Shown in pieces: positions 53,684-63,234 of a stretch of DNA of 64,000 bases. A program made the position numbers and the translations under genes. Positions within the stretch are counted from its first letter, which is position 1. Every line of letters begins with the position of its first letter. The notes under the pieces are model-generated. The model was not told the DNA's origin. It did no database searches and was given only the letters and a program-made list of their open reading frames with translations. Origin of the DNA: Paulinella micropora. Lineage: Eukaryota; Cercozoa; Imbricatea; Euglyphida. The stretch spans positions 168,170 through 232,169 of the forward strand of contig BJOX01000170.1 of the NCBI GenBank assembly GCA_009731375.1, in the 5' to 3' direction.

Positions 53684-54496
53684 TCATGCAGCCTTGCCCA
53701 GTCTTGGTTTCTGCAGCAACTTACTAATCTGTTCCCCTGCGTCACCTATGCTGTTTTCCGAGAGCTCCAGGCTAGTCAACATGTCATTGACCTGCACGTG
53801 ACGACACATGCAATGCCATGCAACCGGGCGCGCGGTAGCATAAACGACGAAAAATGTATCGATGTGCAAGAACAAAACATTGCAGACATTATATCTGGGA
53901 AACAACGCTATCGGAGATGCAGGCGCCAGTGCGCTCGGAACAGCTCTCAAGGTACCTCCAGCGCCTTTGCAATATGTTGGGCTCCTGCCGGTCCGATTCC
54001 ATTATATTCGAGGTTGATCGAGATAAGAGTAGAATCGACCTAAAACAAAGTTGCCATTCAAACCTTGCTTGGCGCGCGGTAGCATTAAAAAGTATACATA
54101 TGTGATGTGCAGGAGAACAAGACTCTCAGCGAGCACAACATGTACAACAATAACATTGGACCGGATGGCGCGAAAGCTTTTGCAAAGGAGTTAGAGGTAC
54201 CTTGAGCATTTTCCAATCATGTTTTTTTTGTGTCGGTGCAGGTGAACAAGGTGCTGCAAAGTTTGCGGCTTGATGAAAATAAAATTAGTGCTGATGGAGC
54301 TAAGGAAATCGCAGCAGCACTGAAGGTACCTGAAGAGCTAGGCCGATGGCCTTGGCGCCTTCATCCCCAATGATGTTAGAACCCAAGTCGATGCTGCGAA
54401 TACTTTTGTTTACCTATATGCAGTCAAAACATACCGGAAAGTGCTGCGCGCGGTACCATTTGTATATGTATATGAGAGAGACAGTGAGCGAGTGTA

Positions 54497-54528
<32 letters not shown>

Positions 54529-54543
54529 GCTGCGATGTGTCTG

Positions 54544-54575
<32 letters not shown>

Positions 54576-54781
54576 TGCGATGAAAACTTTATGATTGCGC
54601 AATTCTCAGGTAAACAAGTCGTTGAAGGAATTGAGCCTCTGGAACAACGACATTGGTCCAGAAGGTGCAAAAGCGATCGCGACCGGGCTTGTGGTACCTT
54701 TACTGCTTCTCCAATGACTTGCGCTCCCGAATCTCCGATTTTATTCCATGCCAGCTTTATCTCACGCAGAATCTTGTTAAC
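53684..54781 (-). CDS. Minus-strand leucine-rich-repeat gene, four visible exons
   Basis: Exons, 5' to 3': 54781-54698, 54413-54330, 54039-53956, and a terminal exon 53791-53684 ending in TGA. The first three are exactly 84 nt, phase 0, and each encodes one 28-residue ribonuclease-inhibitor-type LRR (for example VNKSIRSIDLGSNIIGDEG). Each is preceded by AG (TGTAG, TATAG, TTTAG) and ends G|GTACC. The last exon has GTGCAG before it. Such repeats bind partner proteins, often in NLR-like proteins. The 5' end is not seen: a GA repeat and viral copy 2 lie upstream. Plus-strand LRR exons occupy its introns. Confidence 0.65.
53868..54693 (+). CDS. Plus-strand leucine-rich-repeat gene, four visible exons
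   Basis: Exons 53868-53951, 54113-54196, 54242-54325 and 54610-54693, each 84 nt, phase 0, one LRR each (for example VNKSLKELSLWNNDIGPEG). Donors are all G|GTACC. Acceptors are GTGCAG, GTGCAG and TTCTCAG. The first exon has a damaged acceptor (GTGCAAG), which would still give an in-frame 81-nt exon. Introns are 161, 45 and 284 bp. Neither the start nor the stop is visible in the window, so this is a fragment. It interdigitates with the minus-strand LRR gene. Confidence 0.65.
53951..53956. promoter_or_regulatory. Shared palindromic splice donor GGTACC, pair 1
   Basis: The last G of the plus exon is 53951 and the last G of the minus exon pairs with 53956. The palindrome gives GTACC as donor on both strands. 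Confidence 0.75.
54325..54330. promoter_or_regulatory. Shared palindromic splice donor GGTACC, pair 2
   Basis: Same arrangement between plus exon 54242-54325 and minus exon 54413-54330. Confidence 0.75.
54490..54580. repeat. (GT)n/(GA)n blocks in an LRR intron
   Basis: Two GTGT plus GAGA blocks, each followed by GGCTGCGATG. A similar block lies at 54880-54960 after the last plus exon. Introns also share CGCGCGGTAGCAT near 53830, 54073, 54448 and 54843. Confidence 0.85.
54693..54698. promoter_or_regulatory. Shared palindromic splice donor GGTACC, pair 3
   Basis: Same arrangement between plus exon 54610-54693 and minus exon 54781-54698. Confidence 0.75.
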
Positions 54782-54884
54782 CTACATGCGCATAAGAAGC
54801 TGTCTTTGCTAATGCACTTAGAAAAAACTCTGAATCATGTAGGCGCGGTAGCATTTGTGTGTGCATATGAGAGAGACACAGAGT

Positions 54885-54920
54885 GAGTGTGTGTGCGTGT
54901 GTGTGTGTGTGTGTGACACT

Positions 54921-54973
<53 letters not shown>

Positions 54974-55002
54974 TCTAGAGAGCATTTATAATGCTCCTGA
55001 CC

Positions 55003-55050
<48 letters not shown>
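54885..55050. repeat. (GT)n and (GA)n microsatellite at the viral boundary
   Basis: GT then two GA runs, the second ending exactly where viral copy 2 similarity begins. Confidence 0.95.
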
Positions 55051-55052
<2 letters not shown>

Positions 55053-55440
55053 AGTATAGGGTCGCACTTCCGGACACTTTTTCAATACACGCCCCCGCCA
55101 CACAGAGACACACCCCGGCCGGCCCGCACGGGACAAAATGTAGGGGTAAACCCCTACGACCCCGCTTGGGGATTGAAAGGGGCAGAGCCCCTTTCTAATT
55201 CACAGACAACAAGCATCAAAACAGAATTTTTGGAAATAACCACTTCGGCCCACGACAAAAAAAAGGCAACTGAAAACTAAAAAGGAAATAAGCCCGGGAC
55301 CGAAACATTGATGACGGTTATTTTTTTTGCACGAAAACTGCAAAATAGACCTACAGATTTTCTCCTTTGCTGAAAATCGTGTTTTTGACAAAGCGAAAAG
55401 AAGGCCATTTTACCCCTTGCAAAAATATATAAAAGTGATA
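55051..55440 (+). repeat. Terminal repeat of viral copy 2, with hairpin insertions
   Basis: Resembles 687-850 of copy 1 (GTAGTATAGGGT, ACTTTTTCAA, GACAAAGCGAAAAGAAGG). A GC-rich section at about 55090-55200 is absent from copy 1 and holds two hairpins. Confidence 0.75.
55140..55165 (-). repeat. GC-rich hairpin element in the viral terminal repeat
   Basis: Arms GTAGGGG (55140-55146) and CCCCTAC (55151-55157) with a TAAA loop, then GACCCCGC. A second hairpin, AAAGGGGC with GCCCCTTT, lies at 55176-55194. Confidence 0.7.
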
Positions 55441-55443
55441 TAT

Positions 55444-55917
55444 ATGTCCAATAACTTTGATAACTTTGATAATTATTCTGATAATTCTGATAATGAGAGT
55501 ATAAGGCGAGACAGTAATGACTGGATAGAATATTATATAGATAAACAAGAAAGCATAGTAAATAGACATAAAATAACAGTAAGTAATCACATTGAATTGA
55601 TAAATGAAAAAATAAAAGAACTAACTAAGAAAAAAGAAGAGCTTGAAGAGAGAGAGGATGCGATAGACGAAAGATTAGCAGAGATAGAAGAAGAGAAGCA
55701 AAAAAAGAAAAATAATGATAAAATGAAAAGAAAGAGAAAGAGAGAAGAAGAAAGAAGAAAGAAAGAGGAGAGGTTGTTGGATAGTTGGTTGCTAGCTAGG
55801 AAGCAACCATTGAGTTTGAGAGAGGAGGAGCAGGCGAGGAAGTTAATATGTAATGGAGATAGCTTTGATATGGTTTTGGATAAATATAATAAATACAGAA
55901 ATAGGGTTGAGGGGTAA
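55444..55917 (+). CDS. Asp/Asn-rich coiled-coil protein, 157 residues
   Basis: ATG 55444 is preferred over the longer upstream frame because the upstream codons lie in the terminal repeat and an ATATATAAAAG box sits just before it. The N-terminus is rich in Asn and Asp (NFDNFDNYSDNSD). Residues about 45-125 form a charged coiled coil with a basic segment KRKRKREEERRKKEER. The C-terminus has REEEQARKLICNGDSFD. No family is recognised and there is no counterpart in copy 1. A DNA-associated or scaffold role is a guess. Confidence 0.6.
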   Translation: MSNNFDNFDNYSDNSDNESIRRDSNDWIEYYIDKQESIVNRHKITVSNHIELINEKIKELTKKKEELEEREDAIDERLAEIEEEKQKKKNNDKMKRKRKREEERRKKEERLLDSWLLARKQPLSLREEEQARKLICNGDSFDMVLDKYNKYRNRVEG

Positions 55918-55929
55918 AAATAGCTGACT

Positions 55930-56004
55930 ATATAAAGTCCTGGGCACGACATTAAACTACCCCTACATAAACACATATTGTCCCTCTGTGTGTTTATGTA
56001 GGTG
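55930..56004 (+). promoter_or_regulatory. TATA box and 13-bp hairpin before a spliced gene
   Basis: TATATAAAG near 55930. CTACATAAACACA (55963-55975) is repeated inverted as TGTGTTTATGTAG (55989-56001), three bases before ATG 56005. Confidence 0.6.
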
Positions 56005-56462
56005 ATGCCTCCCAAGAAGAAGAAGGAAGAAGAAGCACCAGCAACTCCTCCTAAGGTAATTTTCTCTCTCTTGTAGTTTGTTTCTCATGTGTGTATTTTA
56101 TTTAGAAAGAGGATGAAGCTGTGAAGGAAGCTGATAAGAAAATGAAAAAACTGAATGTTGGGTCGCCTGGTGGGGCAGGTTCAGGCAAATATACTCCACA
56201 AGAGTATCCTATTTACTTTGAAGCTGATGAAAAGGGCAATTTATCGTTGTATTCTGAAAAGAAAAATGATAATCAGCACCAAATTGCACTGCACGGCTCT
56301 TCAAAATCTACCAAAAAATTTTTTCCTGGTCAGAAGATGTGGCTCGTAAAAAAAACAGATGACGAAATGTTCGTGTGCCCTACTCTATACGATGTCTACG
56401 TTCGCTGCAAAGATATTGAGGCTTCGGTAGTAAGCATCGTAAGTTCTACGTTGGTAGCCTGA
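56005..56462 (+). CDS. Lysine-rich protein with a probable 50-bp intron
   Basis: Exon 1 (56005-56055) encodes MPPKKKKEEEAPATPPK. GTAATT at 56056 and TTTATTTAG ending at 56105 bound a 50-bp intron. Exon 2 (56106-56462) continues in frame as KEDEAVKEADKKMKK and ends with TGA, for a total of 135 residues. The C-terminal part is beta-rich and ends YVRCKDIEASVVSIVSS. Without splicing, exon 1 would hit a stop within the intron. An intron in a PLV gene, or a captured host gene, would be unusual. No family is recognised. Confidence 0.55.
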
Positions 56463-56523
56463 GAGCGTGTAGCTTGAAACTACAAGAATGTAAGTTAAAT
56501 TATCTATAATAAATGTAATTAAC

Positions 56524-57531
56524 TTACAAATCCAATATTTCTTTTTTCTTTTTAATACGAGCACTACTACGGATATTCTCCGGTTTTATATCCAATGACT
56601 TTAATATGTTAGTATTCTTTTTTTCTTTCGTAGCTACTTTAATATTATCGGCTAGTTGAGGTTTAACTTCGTCCTCTTGTTCGTTCATTTTAGATTTTAA
56701 TAATTGTTGAGGACTGACTAGTTCGCTTTCACCGAGTATCAACTTGAAGCCTTTACGGCCTTTAACTGTATATACCTTCTTGGAGAATTGAACATCGCCT
56801 TTACTAAAAACAGTTCGTTCTAGTTCTTTTCTTACTGTTGAACCCTTAGGAAATTTATTAATAAGACCAGCCCTGTATATTTCTTGATCGTTTTTCTTTT
56901 TACCGTCATAGACTTCCATAGGTGTAGCCTTAATTGTATTATGGTATGTATTATTATAATTATTAACAATTTCATAAATGTAAGGAACCCAAACAAAATC
57001 GTCATTAACTTCCCACATAAAATTTAAATCATTTCTTATTGTTCTAATAAATCTATCTACTATGCCCATAGTTCGGTGGTCGCCAACTTCGTTTGTTGAA
57101 TGTTGAATTCCGTTATCTTTAAAGTATTCAGCAACTTGGCCTTTATATTCACTACCGTTGTCCGATGTAATCCTTTTAGGTTTCGGCATTTTTTTTAATC
57201 CTTCTAATACTTCGCCTGTTGTTTTATTTTTGATCGGTTCAATCCATCCACGACGAGAATAAACATCAATCATCACTAATCCAAAATTGTAATTTTTGTT
57301 TCCTTTCTTAGTTGCTATTTTAGACATATCCATTAAGTCAATAAACACTTGGCTTAATGGTTCAGGCTCAGGGGCTAGTATAGTATTCCATTTTTTAATT
57401 GTTTTAGATTGATGATGTATTTCAGAAGCCTCTTCAATTTTCTTTTTTTCAACTTCTTCTTTATCTAGCAGAGACTTCGCCTCATCACTTCCTGTTTCAG
57501 TATTTTGCGGATTGCTATGTTTGTAATCCAT
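56524..57531 (-). CDS. Retroviral-type (rve) integrase of viral copy 2
   Basis: 335 residues, intact, ATG 57531 directly behind a hairpin element. The catalytic core has FIDLMDMSK, ITSDNGSEY and MGIVDRFIRTIR, so the third acidic residue is again Asp rather than Glu, as in copy 1. There is no N-terminal HHCC finger. The C-terminal barrel pattern (YTVKGRKGFKLIL, then ELVSPQQLLKSK) matches copy 1. It lies downstream of the acidic gene on the same strand, probably co-expressed. Confidence 0.88.
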   Translation of the reverse strand: MDYKHSNPQNTETGSDEAKSLLDKEEVEKKKIEEASEIHHQSKTIKKWNTILAPEPEPLSQVFIDLMDMSKIATKKGNKNYNFGLVMIDVYSRRGWIEPIKNKTTGEVLEGLKKMPKPKRITSDNGSEYKGQVAEYFKDNGIQHSTNEVGDHRTMGIVDRFIRTIRNDLNFMWEVNDDFVWVPYIYEIVNNYNNTYHNTIKATPMEVYDGKKKNDQEIYRAGLINKFPKGSTVRKELERTVFSKGDVQFSKKVYTVKGRKGFKLILGESELVSPQQLLKSKMNEQEDEVKPQLADNIKVATKEKKNTNILKSLDIKPENIRSSARIKKKKEILDL

Positions 57532-57582
57532 TGTAGGGACACCCTACGACCCGAATTTTTTTGGTGAAGGTTCCTATATTGA
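57532..57582 (-). promoter_or_regulatory. Leader of the copy 2 integrase gene with hairpin inserted at the start codon
   Basis: On the minus strand: AATATAGGAACCTTCACC, A-run, TTCGGGTC, then GTAGGG-TGT-CCCTAC (57547-57533), then A and ATG. The same leader without the hairpin is at 19644-19679. Confidence 0.75.
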
Positions 57583-57634
57583 AAGATTTAAAAAATCTTT
57601 TAGCAAAAGGTTTTGTGAAACTTTTTCAAAAGTT

Positions 57635-58150
57635 TCAGAACTTCAAAAATATCTTTGAAACATCATTATTTTCTTTTTTTGGTTTCTCGGGTTGTTGGTT
57701 ATAAACATTAACACTAACACGGCTGGATTTCTTGCCTCCCTTCTTAGGCTTAGGCTCTTCATCCTCTTCTTCGCTTTCCTCGCTCTCACTCTCGCTCTCT
57801 TCTTCCACTTTCTTTTTTACCACCTTCTTTGTCTTCTTCTGTTTGGTCTTCAATTTCATACCCGCAACCCGTCGGGCAACGATATCTACAAATTCCTGTT
57901 CAACCTCTTCATCCGAGCTACTCTCCTTATTTATCTCACCGTCTCTACCATCAATCATATCTTTCGCTAACTGTTTTTTAGCGGTGTGGTCCATCTTTTC
58001 ATCATCGGTCATTTCTTTTACATTCTTAGCCTCTTCCTCCGCGAGTAATTCCCTAGCCCGTTCAATCTTTCTTTGCCTCGCATACTGTTTCTTCATTACA
58101 GTCGCTTTTTCAAGGTTCTTTATGGCAATCTCTCTATTACCTCTTGGCAT
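57635..58150 (-). CDS. Acidic/basic low-complexity viral protein, intact
   Basis: 171 residues if started at ATG 58150, the position matching the copy 1 start (13072); a longer frame starts at 58171. The N-terminus is helical and basic (RGNREIAIKNLEKA). The middle is charged, with a Ser/Glu block (EEESESESEESEEE) between lysine-rich segments. The C-terminus VNVYNQQPEKPKKENN and IFLKF is conserved in copy 1. It is divergent from the fibre gene. A nucleic-acid-binding or chaperone-like role is possible, but no family is recognised. Confidence 0.75.
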   Translation of the reverse strand: MPRGNREIAIKNLEKATVMKKQYARQRKIERARELLAEEEAKNVKEMTDDEKMDHTAKKQLAKDMIDGRDGEINKESSSDEEVEQEFVDIVARRVAGMKLKTKQKKTKKVVKKKVEEESESESEESEEEDEEPKPKKGGKKSSRVSVNVYNQQPEKPKKENNDVSKIFLKF

Positions 58151-58249
58151 TGCAACGCTACGCTTTTTCAAAGTGTATCGTTTGTTTCGGTTGTATATCT
58201 AACCAAAAATAATTTTTATTCGGATTAATTATTATCCAAATTATACAAT
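58151..58249. promoter_or_regulatory. Divergent promoter region in viral copy 2
   Basis: AT-rich gap between the acidic gene and the fibre gene; AATTATACA lies directly before the fibre ATG, as in copy 1. Confidence 0.45.
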
Positions 58250-61200
58250 ATGGCGCAATATAAATCGCTCTTAGGCTTGTCTTAAATTGCGGTGGATTCA
58301 CTGGACATAAAAAACCTTGATTTAACGAACACTAATATTATAGGCTTAAACACAGATAGAGTGCCAGAAGATGCTGACCCCGTAAATCTTTATTTTACCG
58401 ACGGCCGATTTGACACCCGACTGGCTTTAAAATCAACGACAGACATAAAAGAAGGAACTAATCTATACTATACTGATGGAAGGTTTGACACAAGATTTTC
58501 AACTAAATCAACAACTAACTTAACCGAAGGACTTAATTATTATTGGACTGATAACCGCTTTGACACACGTCTCGCTTTAAAATCAACGACAGACATAAAA
58601 GAAGGAACTAATCTATACTATACTGATGGAAGGTTTGACACAAGATTTTCAACTAAATCAACAACTAACTTAACCGAAGGAACCAATTTATACTATACGA
58701 CAGCAAGAGCAAATACAGATTTTGATGCTAGGCTTTTACTTAAAACGACCGCAGACTTAAAAGAAGGATCTAATTTATACTACACCACCGCTAGGGCTGA
58801 TACAGATTTTGATGCGAGACTGGTAACCAAGAGCACCACCAACTTATCAGAGGGAACAAATCTATATTACACCACCGCGAGAGCTAATACAGACTTTGAT
58901 ACTAGACTGGCTACCAAGAGCACCACCAATTTAGCAGAAGGCACTAATTTATATTACACCAATGCTAGATTTGACACACAATTAGCGACTAAATCAACTA
59001 CTAACCTAGCAGAGGGAACAAATTTATATTACACCACCGCGAGGGCTAATACTGACTTTGACACACGGCTAGCAACTAAATCAATAGATGCTTTAAGTGA
59101 TGTAATAATAACAACACCCGCAAACGGACAATTACTATCATACAACGGCACAAACTGGGTGAATGCTACTGGGTCATTAACTTATCTTGCTTTAACGGGT
59201 GGGACGATGTCAGGCGGCTTAAATATGGGAAATCAAAATATAACGAATGTTAATTTGGTTGATGGCATTGATGTTTCTGCCCTTGACACTTCGGTTGTTA
59301 AACTAACGGGAGACCAAACCATAGCAGGAAAAAAAAAATTTACTTCAACAATAGAAGTGCGGGGCGCCACAGCTCCAACCGCTTTGGATGGTATCGGTGT
59401 TGCCTTTGATACAGCGACAAATATAGGAATGATTGCCGCACAAAAAATAGCAACTGCGACTTATTATCCGATACAAATAACTGGTTCGTATGTAGATTTA
59501 TACGCGGGCAATACTTTAATTGCTACCGCGACTGGCACTACATTATCTTTAAACAACAACAAAATAACAAACTTAGCCACACCATCAGCAACAACGGACG
59601 GAGCAAACAAAAGTTATGTTGATACAAAAGACGAACAAAATGTGAAATTAACAGGAAACCAAACCATAGCAGGAATTAAGACATATAGTAGTGGTCTTGA
59701 AATAACTGGGAATTCAACGAATGCGACAACAAAAGGAACATTCGTGGTTTTTAACTCCACAGCAAACATAGGAACTATCGGATGTCTTGATATGGGCACG
59801 GGCGTAAATTATAACTTTGAAATAAATGCGAAAAAAATAAGTTTCATTATTGACGGGGCGATAGTCGGTTGGGTAAATGCTTCGGGGCTAGATTGTAATA
59901 GTAGCAAAATAGCCAACCTTGGAACTCCAACATTAGCGACCGATGGAGCGACAAAAGGGTATGCGGACACATTGGACGGGCAAAATGTAAAACTAACAGG
60001 AGACCAAACAATAACGGGAATTAAAATATTTAATGGAAGTAGAAATGATATAAGAGCACTAAATTTGTTAAGCCAAGCCGATTTTAATAATGTGGATATC
60101 ATTAATGGCGGAAATATTACATATAATGGAGCAAGGATATTAAACCAAAATGGAGGAGATATATCTTTTCTCAGACCACGGGTGATTATCAATCTTTCTT
60201 ATATACTCTAAACACGGATTCAAGTGGAACCGCTGACCAAAGAGGCTACCTATTCACGAATGTAGCATTTGATGTAAAGGGTGCAGGACTTTATATTTCA
60301 AAACTTTTGGATAATAGAAGTGCTTCATCTGATATTGTCCGTTTTAACAATGCGGGCGGTATGCGGTTTTATGGTGCCTTGGATATGAACAGCAACAACA
60401 TAACAAGTGGTGGAACAATAACAGGAACAACGATAACAGGAACAGCCATATCAGCAAGCGACAAAATAACAACAGCAATAGGAAAGCCGATAATCATAGG
60501 CAAAGCAACAAAAGGAGTAGGGGCGACAGGAGGTTTAGAAATATATGGAACTATGGGTGATGCCGCAGGAGCACACTTTCAGACAATAACAACGGAAGAT
60601 GCTTATCCCACATTCCAATTATTTAATTGGGCGCACAACGATATTAATTTATGTTTTGATGCTTATTTTGATGGCACGAACTTTAAATCAAGCCACAGCG
60701 GTTCAAACCTTCTAATTCAAAAAGCCAACAAACTCTCTTTTCATTATAAAACAGGAATAACCGCGGGGAGCAATATAACATCATGGAGTGAGGCAATGAA
60801 CATAAGCACAGCAGGATTATTAACGGCTAATGTGGGGATAACACTAGCACAAGATAAACCATTAATAATGGGAAGAACAACAAGAGGATTAGCTGCATAC
60901 ACAGGAGGATTAGAATTATACGGGACATCTGGTGTAGCGGGACCACATATACAAGCATTCACAACAGCCGACCCCAATTACCCTTGTTTTCAATTAATTA
61001 ATAATGGACATAGCAATATGGCATTGAAATTTGATTGCTATTGGGATGGAGCAGTTAATGATAAGTCAAGTTCTGCTACCTCAAATTTTATGATAGCAAA
61101 AGGCACTAATCTCCTTTTTCAATACGCATCTGGAGTAGCGGTGGGAAGTAATATAACCTTTAATACCGCAATAGACATCAGTAGCACATCGGGCTTATTA

Positions 61201-62181
61201 ACAACAAAAGCGATAACGGCGAGTGGGTTGATAACAGCAAATGCGGGAATAACATACACGGGAGTGCTAACAGCCACAACATTAACCAGTGGAGCAAAAA
61301 TAGGAATTCAAGGAGCAGTGGATGGAGGAACCACTAGGGGAATATATATGTGGGAAACGAGCAATACGGCTTGGGGGATTTATATGGCAAGTTCTGGAGC
61401 AAATAAATCATTAAAAGGAGGAACAGCACCAGCAACATCGGCAAATGGAATTACTTCTTATGCTATAAGATTTAGAAGTAGCACAGGTTCAACGGAAGGT
61501 TTTATATGGGAAAATGGGAATGATACTGCTTTAATGTCATTAAGAGCAAGTGATGGTTATTTGTGGGTCGCAAGTGGTATGACAATAGACTCCACAATAT
61601 CAATTAATAACTCTACCGCTCAACTCTATTTTACAGACGGCACGACAACTACGTGCGGTATAAAGTGGTCTGACGACAACCACTGCATATTTTGTAAGAG
61701 AAACACAAATGAAATGTATTTTAGAGAATACGGCACTTGTTATTTCCAAACCACGGGAGCAAACACGAGAGCGACACTTACCAGCAGTGGTATTGTTAAT
61801 ACTTCTGACAGACGACACAAAACAGACATAAGGGATGTTAAATTCTGCGGATTAGATTTTATCAAAGCCCTCAAACCAAAGTGCTTCAAACTTAGAGAAT
61901 CAAAACGAGAGAATTGCGGATTTATTGCTCAGGATATTGAAGAATTAGTTGAAACAAAATTAATATGTTTTAATCCAGTTGAAGACCATAAAATGTCAAA
62001 AGAAGACGGAACAACAGAAGAATTAAAAACAATGAGTTATTTTGATTTAATAGCACCAATAGTCAAAGCAATCCAAGAGTTATCTGACAAGGTGAATAAT
62101 TTAGAAAAAGAAAATAAAACTTTGCTTAATCTAATACAAGAACAAACCAATTTAGTAGCAGAACCTCCCAATGCCTCCTAG
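58250..62181 (+). pseudogene. Tail-fibre-like protein with S74 domain, nonsense codon and frameshift
   Basis: It starts MAQYKSLLGLS at 58250 with an in-frame TAA at 58283. The frame then runs 58286-60211, shifts by one base near 60165-60180 and continues to 62181. The N-terminal third has about eight repeats of roughly 25 residues (LYYTDGRFDTRF, STTNLTEGTN), two of them inside identical 109-bp copies (58424-58532 and 58574-58682). The C-terminus has the S74 signature TSDRRHKTDI and NCGFIAQDIEEL, then a coiled coil. It is about 1300 codons overall. The repeat number is much higher than in copy 1, suggesting fast change of the fibre shaft. Confidence 0.85.
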
Positions 62182-62518
62182 ATTACACCCTCCACCTCCA
62201 CTCATTGATATGGCCGACGGCGAACTAACACCAGAGTTGAAGAACCGTGTTTTGGATATCTCGTTGAAGAATGAAGAAAAAAAAATAGAGCACGAATTGG
62301 AAGATAACTGGAATTGTTGTTGTGTAAAAAATAGACCAACTGACAGCAGAATGATTAAGTATCTGTTTCAAATGGCTATCATTATAGCAATCATTACAAT
62401 TTGCTTAGTAAAACTTGCTAAACATAACCTACCTTGTGAGCAGACTAATGTATATGTCGGTATCCTTACACTCTTAATCGGTATCATTTTACCTTCTCCA
62501 TCTTCAAGTAAGAAATGA
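62171..62518 (+). CDS. Two-helix membrane protein, copy 2
   Basis: 115 residues, overlapping the fibre stop by 11 nt exactly as in copy 1. The proline-rich N-terminus, CCC cluster and two hydrophobic segments (LFQMAIIIAIITICLV and YVGILTLLIGIIL) are conserved. Intact in both viruses. Confidence 0.75.
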   Translation: MPPRLHPPPPLIDMADGELTPELKNRVLDISLKNEEKKIEHELEDNWNCCCVKNRPTDSRMIKYLFQMAIIIAIITICLVKLAKHNLPCEQTNVYVGILTLLIGIILPSPSSSKK

Positions 62519-62519
62519 G

Positions 62520-62730
62520 CATTCATACAAATGTATTTTATACCACGAAGCATCATTTGAGCGGATTAGCGGAATAGCTTCATCAAAACTAACACACCAG
62601 TCGCTCATAGGCTTATACACACATTTAAATTTTGTTTCTATTCCATTTTGAATACACCACACACAGCTTTCATTTTTTTATCGCTAACCCGTGAATAGAA
62701 ATCGCAAGCAGTCCGAGCAGAAATATTAAT
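62520..62730 (-). pseudogene. Small secreted Cys-rich protein, copy 2, frameshifted
   Basis: The minus-strand similarity to 17714-17968 includes CIQNGIETKFKC and SFDEAIPLI. An A-run shorter by one base than in copy 1 (near 62678) breaks the frame, and the signal peptide region is lost or diverged. Confidence 0.6.
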
Positions 62731-62770
62731 TAATAAAAAGTTTATAAAGATTAGTATAGAGGGCATTACA

Positions 62771-63142
62771 ATGACAGACTATAAATACCAAAAGATTATT
62801 TTTCTGAGTAATGATTTTCCAGGCGGGGTCAATGGTAGCAAGACATTTGATAAAAACATTCAAATGAACTTTACACCAACCAGGATGAATGTTAAGTTTA
62901 TCCACTACACGAATGATACGTCGGAAACGAAAACAAAAATCCTTTATATGGACCGCATTGGGATTATCGGCACATTCGCAGACAGCACCACGGCAAACAT
63001 TTCCAATCTCGGCTACAATTTGGGGGTAGTAGGCTGGACCGACGGGCAATACACATTTAAAGTGCTTAAAACAGACAGCGGAAATATTGAAACTGACCCA
63101 CTAGCTGGAAGAATGGTTATTTGTTTAGAATTTTTGGCATAG
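62771..63142 (+). CDS. Conserved 123-residue viral protein, copy 2
   Basis: An intact homologue of 18005-18412, about 85-90 percent identical by eye. It defines the true length of that family, since no gap interrupts it here. The stop codon TAG lies inside a hairpin element (63139-63167). Confidence 0.78.
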   Translation: MTDYKYQKIIFLSNDFPGGVNGSKTFDKNIQMNFTPTRMNVKFIHYTNDTSETKTKILYMDRIGIIGTFADSTTANISNLGYNLGVVGWTDGQYTFKVLKTDSGNIETDPLAGRMVICLEFLA

Positions 63143-63167
63143 GGGCCTGCTCCCCCTATAACCCCGC
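63139..63167 (+). repeat. GC-rich hairpin element at a gene end
   Basis: ATAGGGG (63139-63145) and CCCCTAT (63153-63159), followed by AACCCCGC, overlapping the preceding stop codon. It could act in 3'-end formation. Confidence 0.6.
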
Positions 63168-63234
63168 AGGTAAATAAAAAATATATTTTAGAATATATAA
63201 AAGTATTTGGAGGTGCGGAGGCGAAGTCTCTGCT

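Noticed and set aside
52944-53745. Poly-Glu, poly-Lys and poly-Leu frames of up to 270 codons
   Set aside because: Products of the GAA/GAG microsatellite in different frames.
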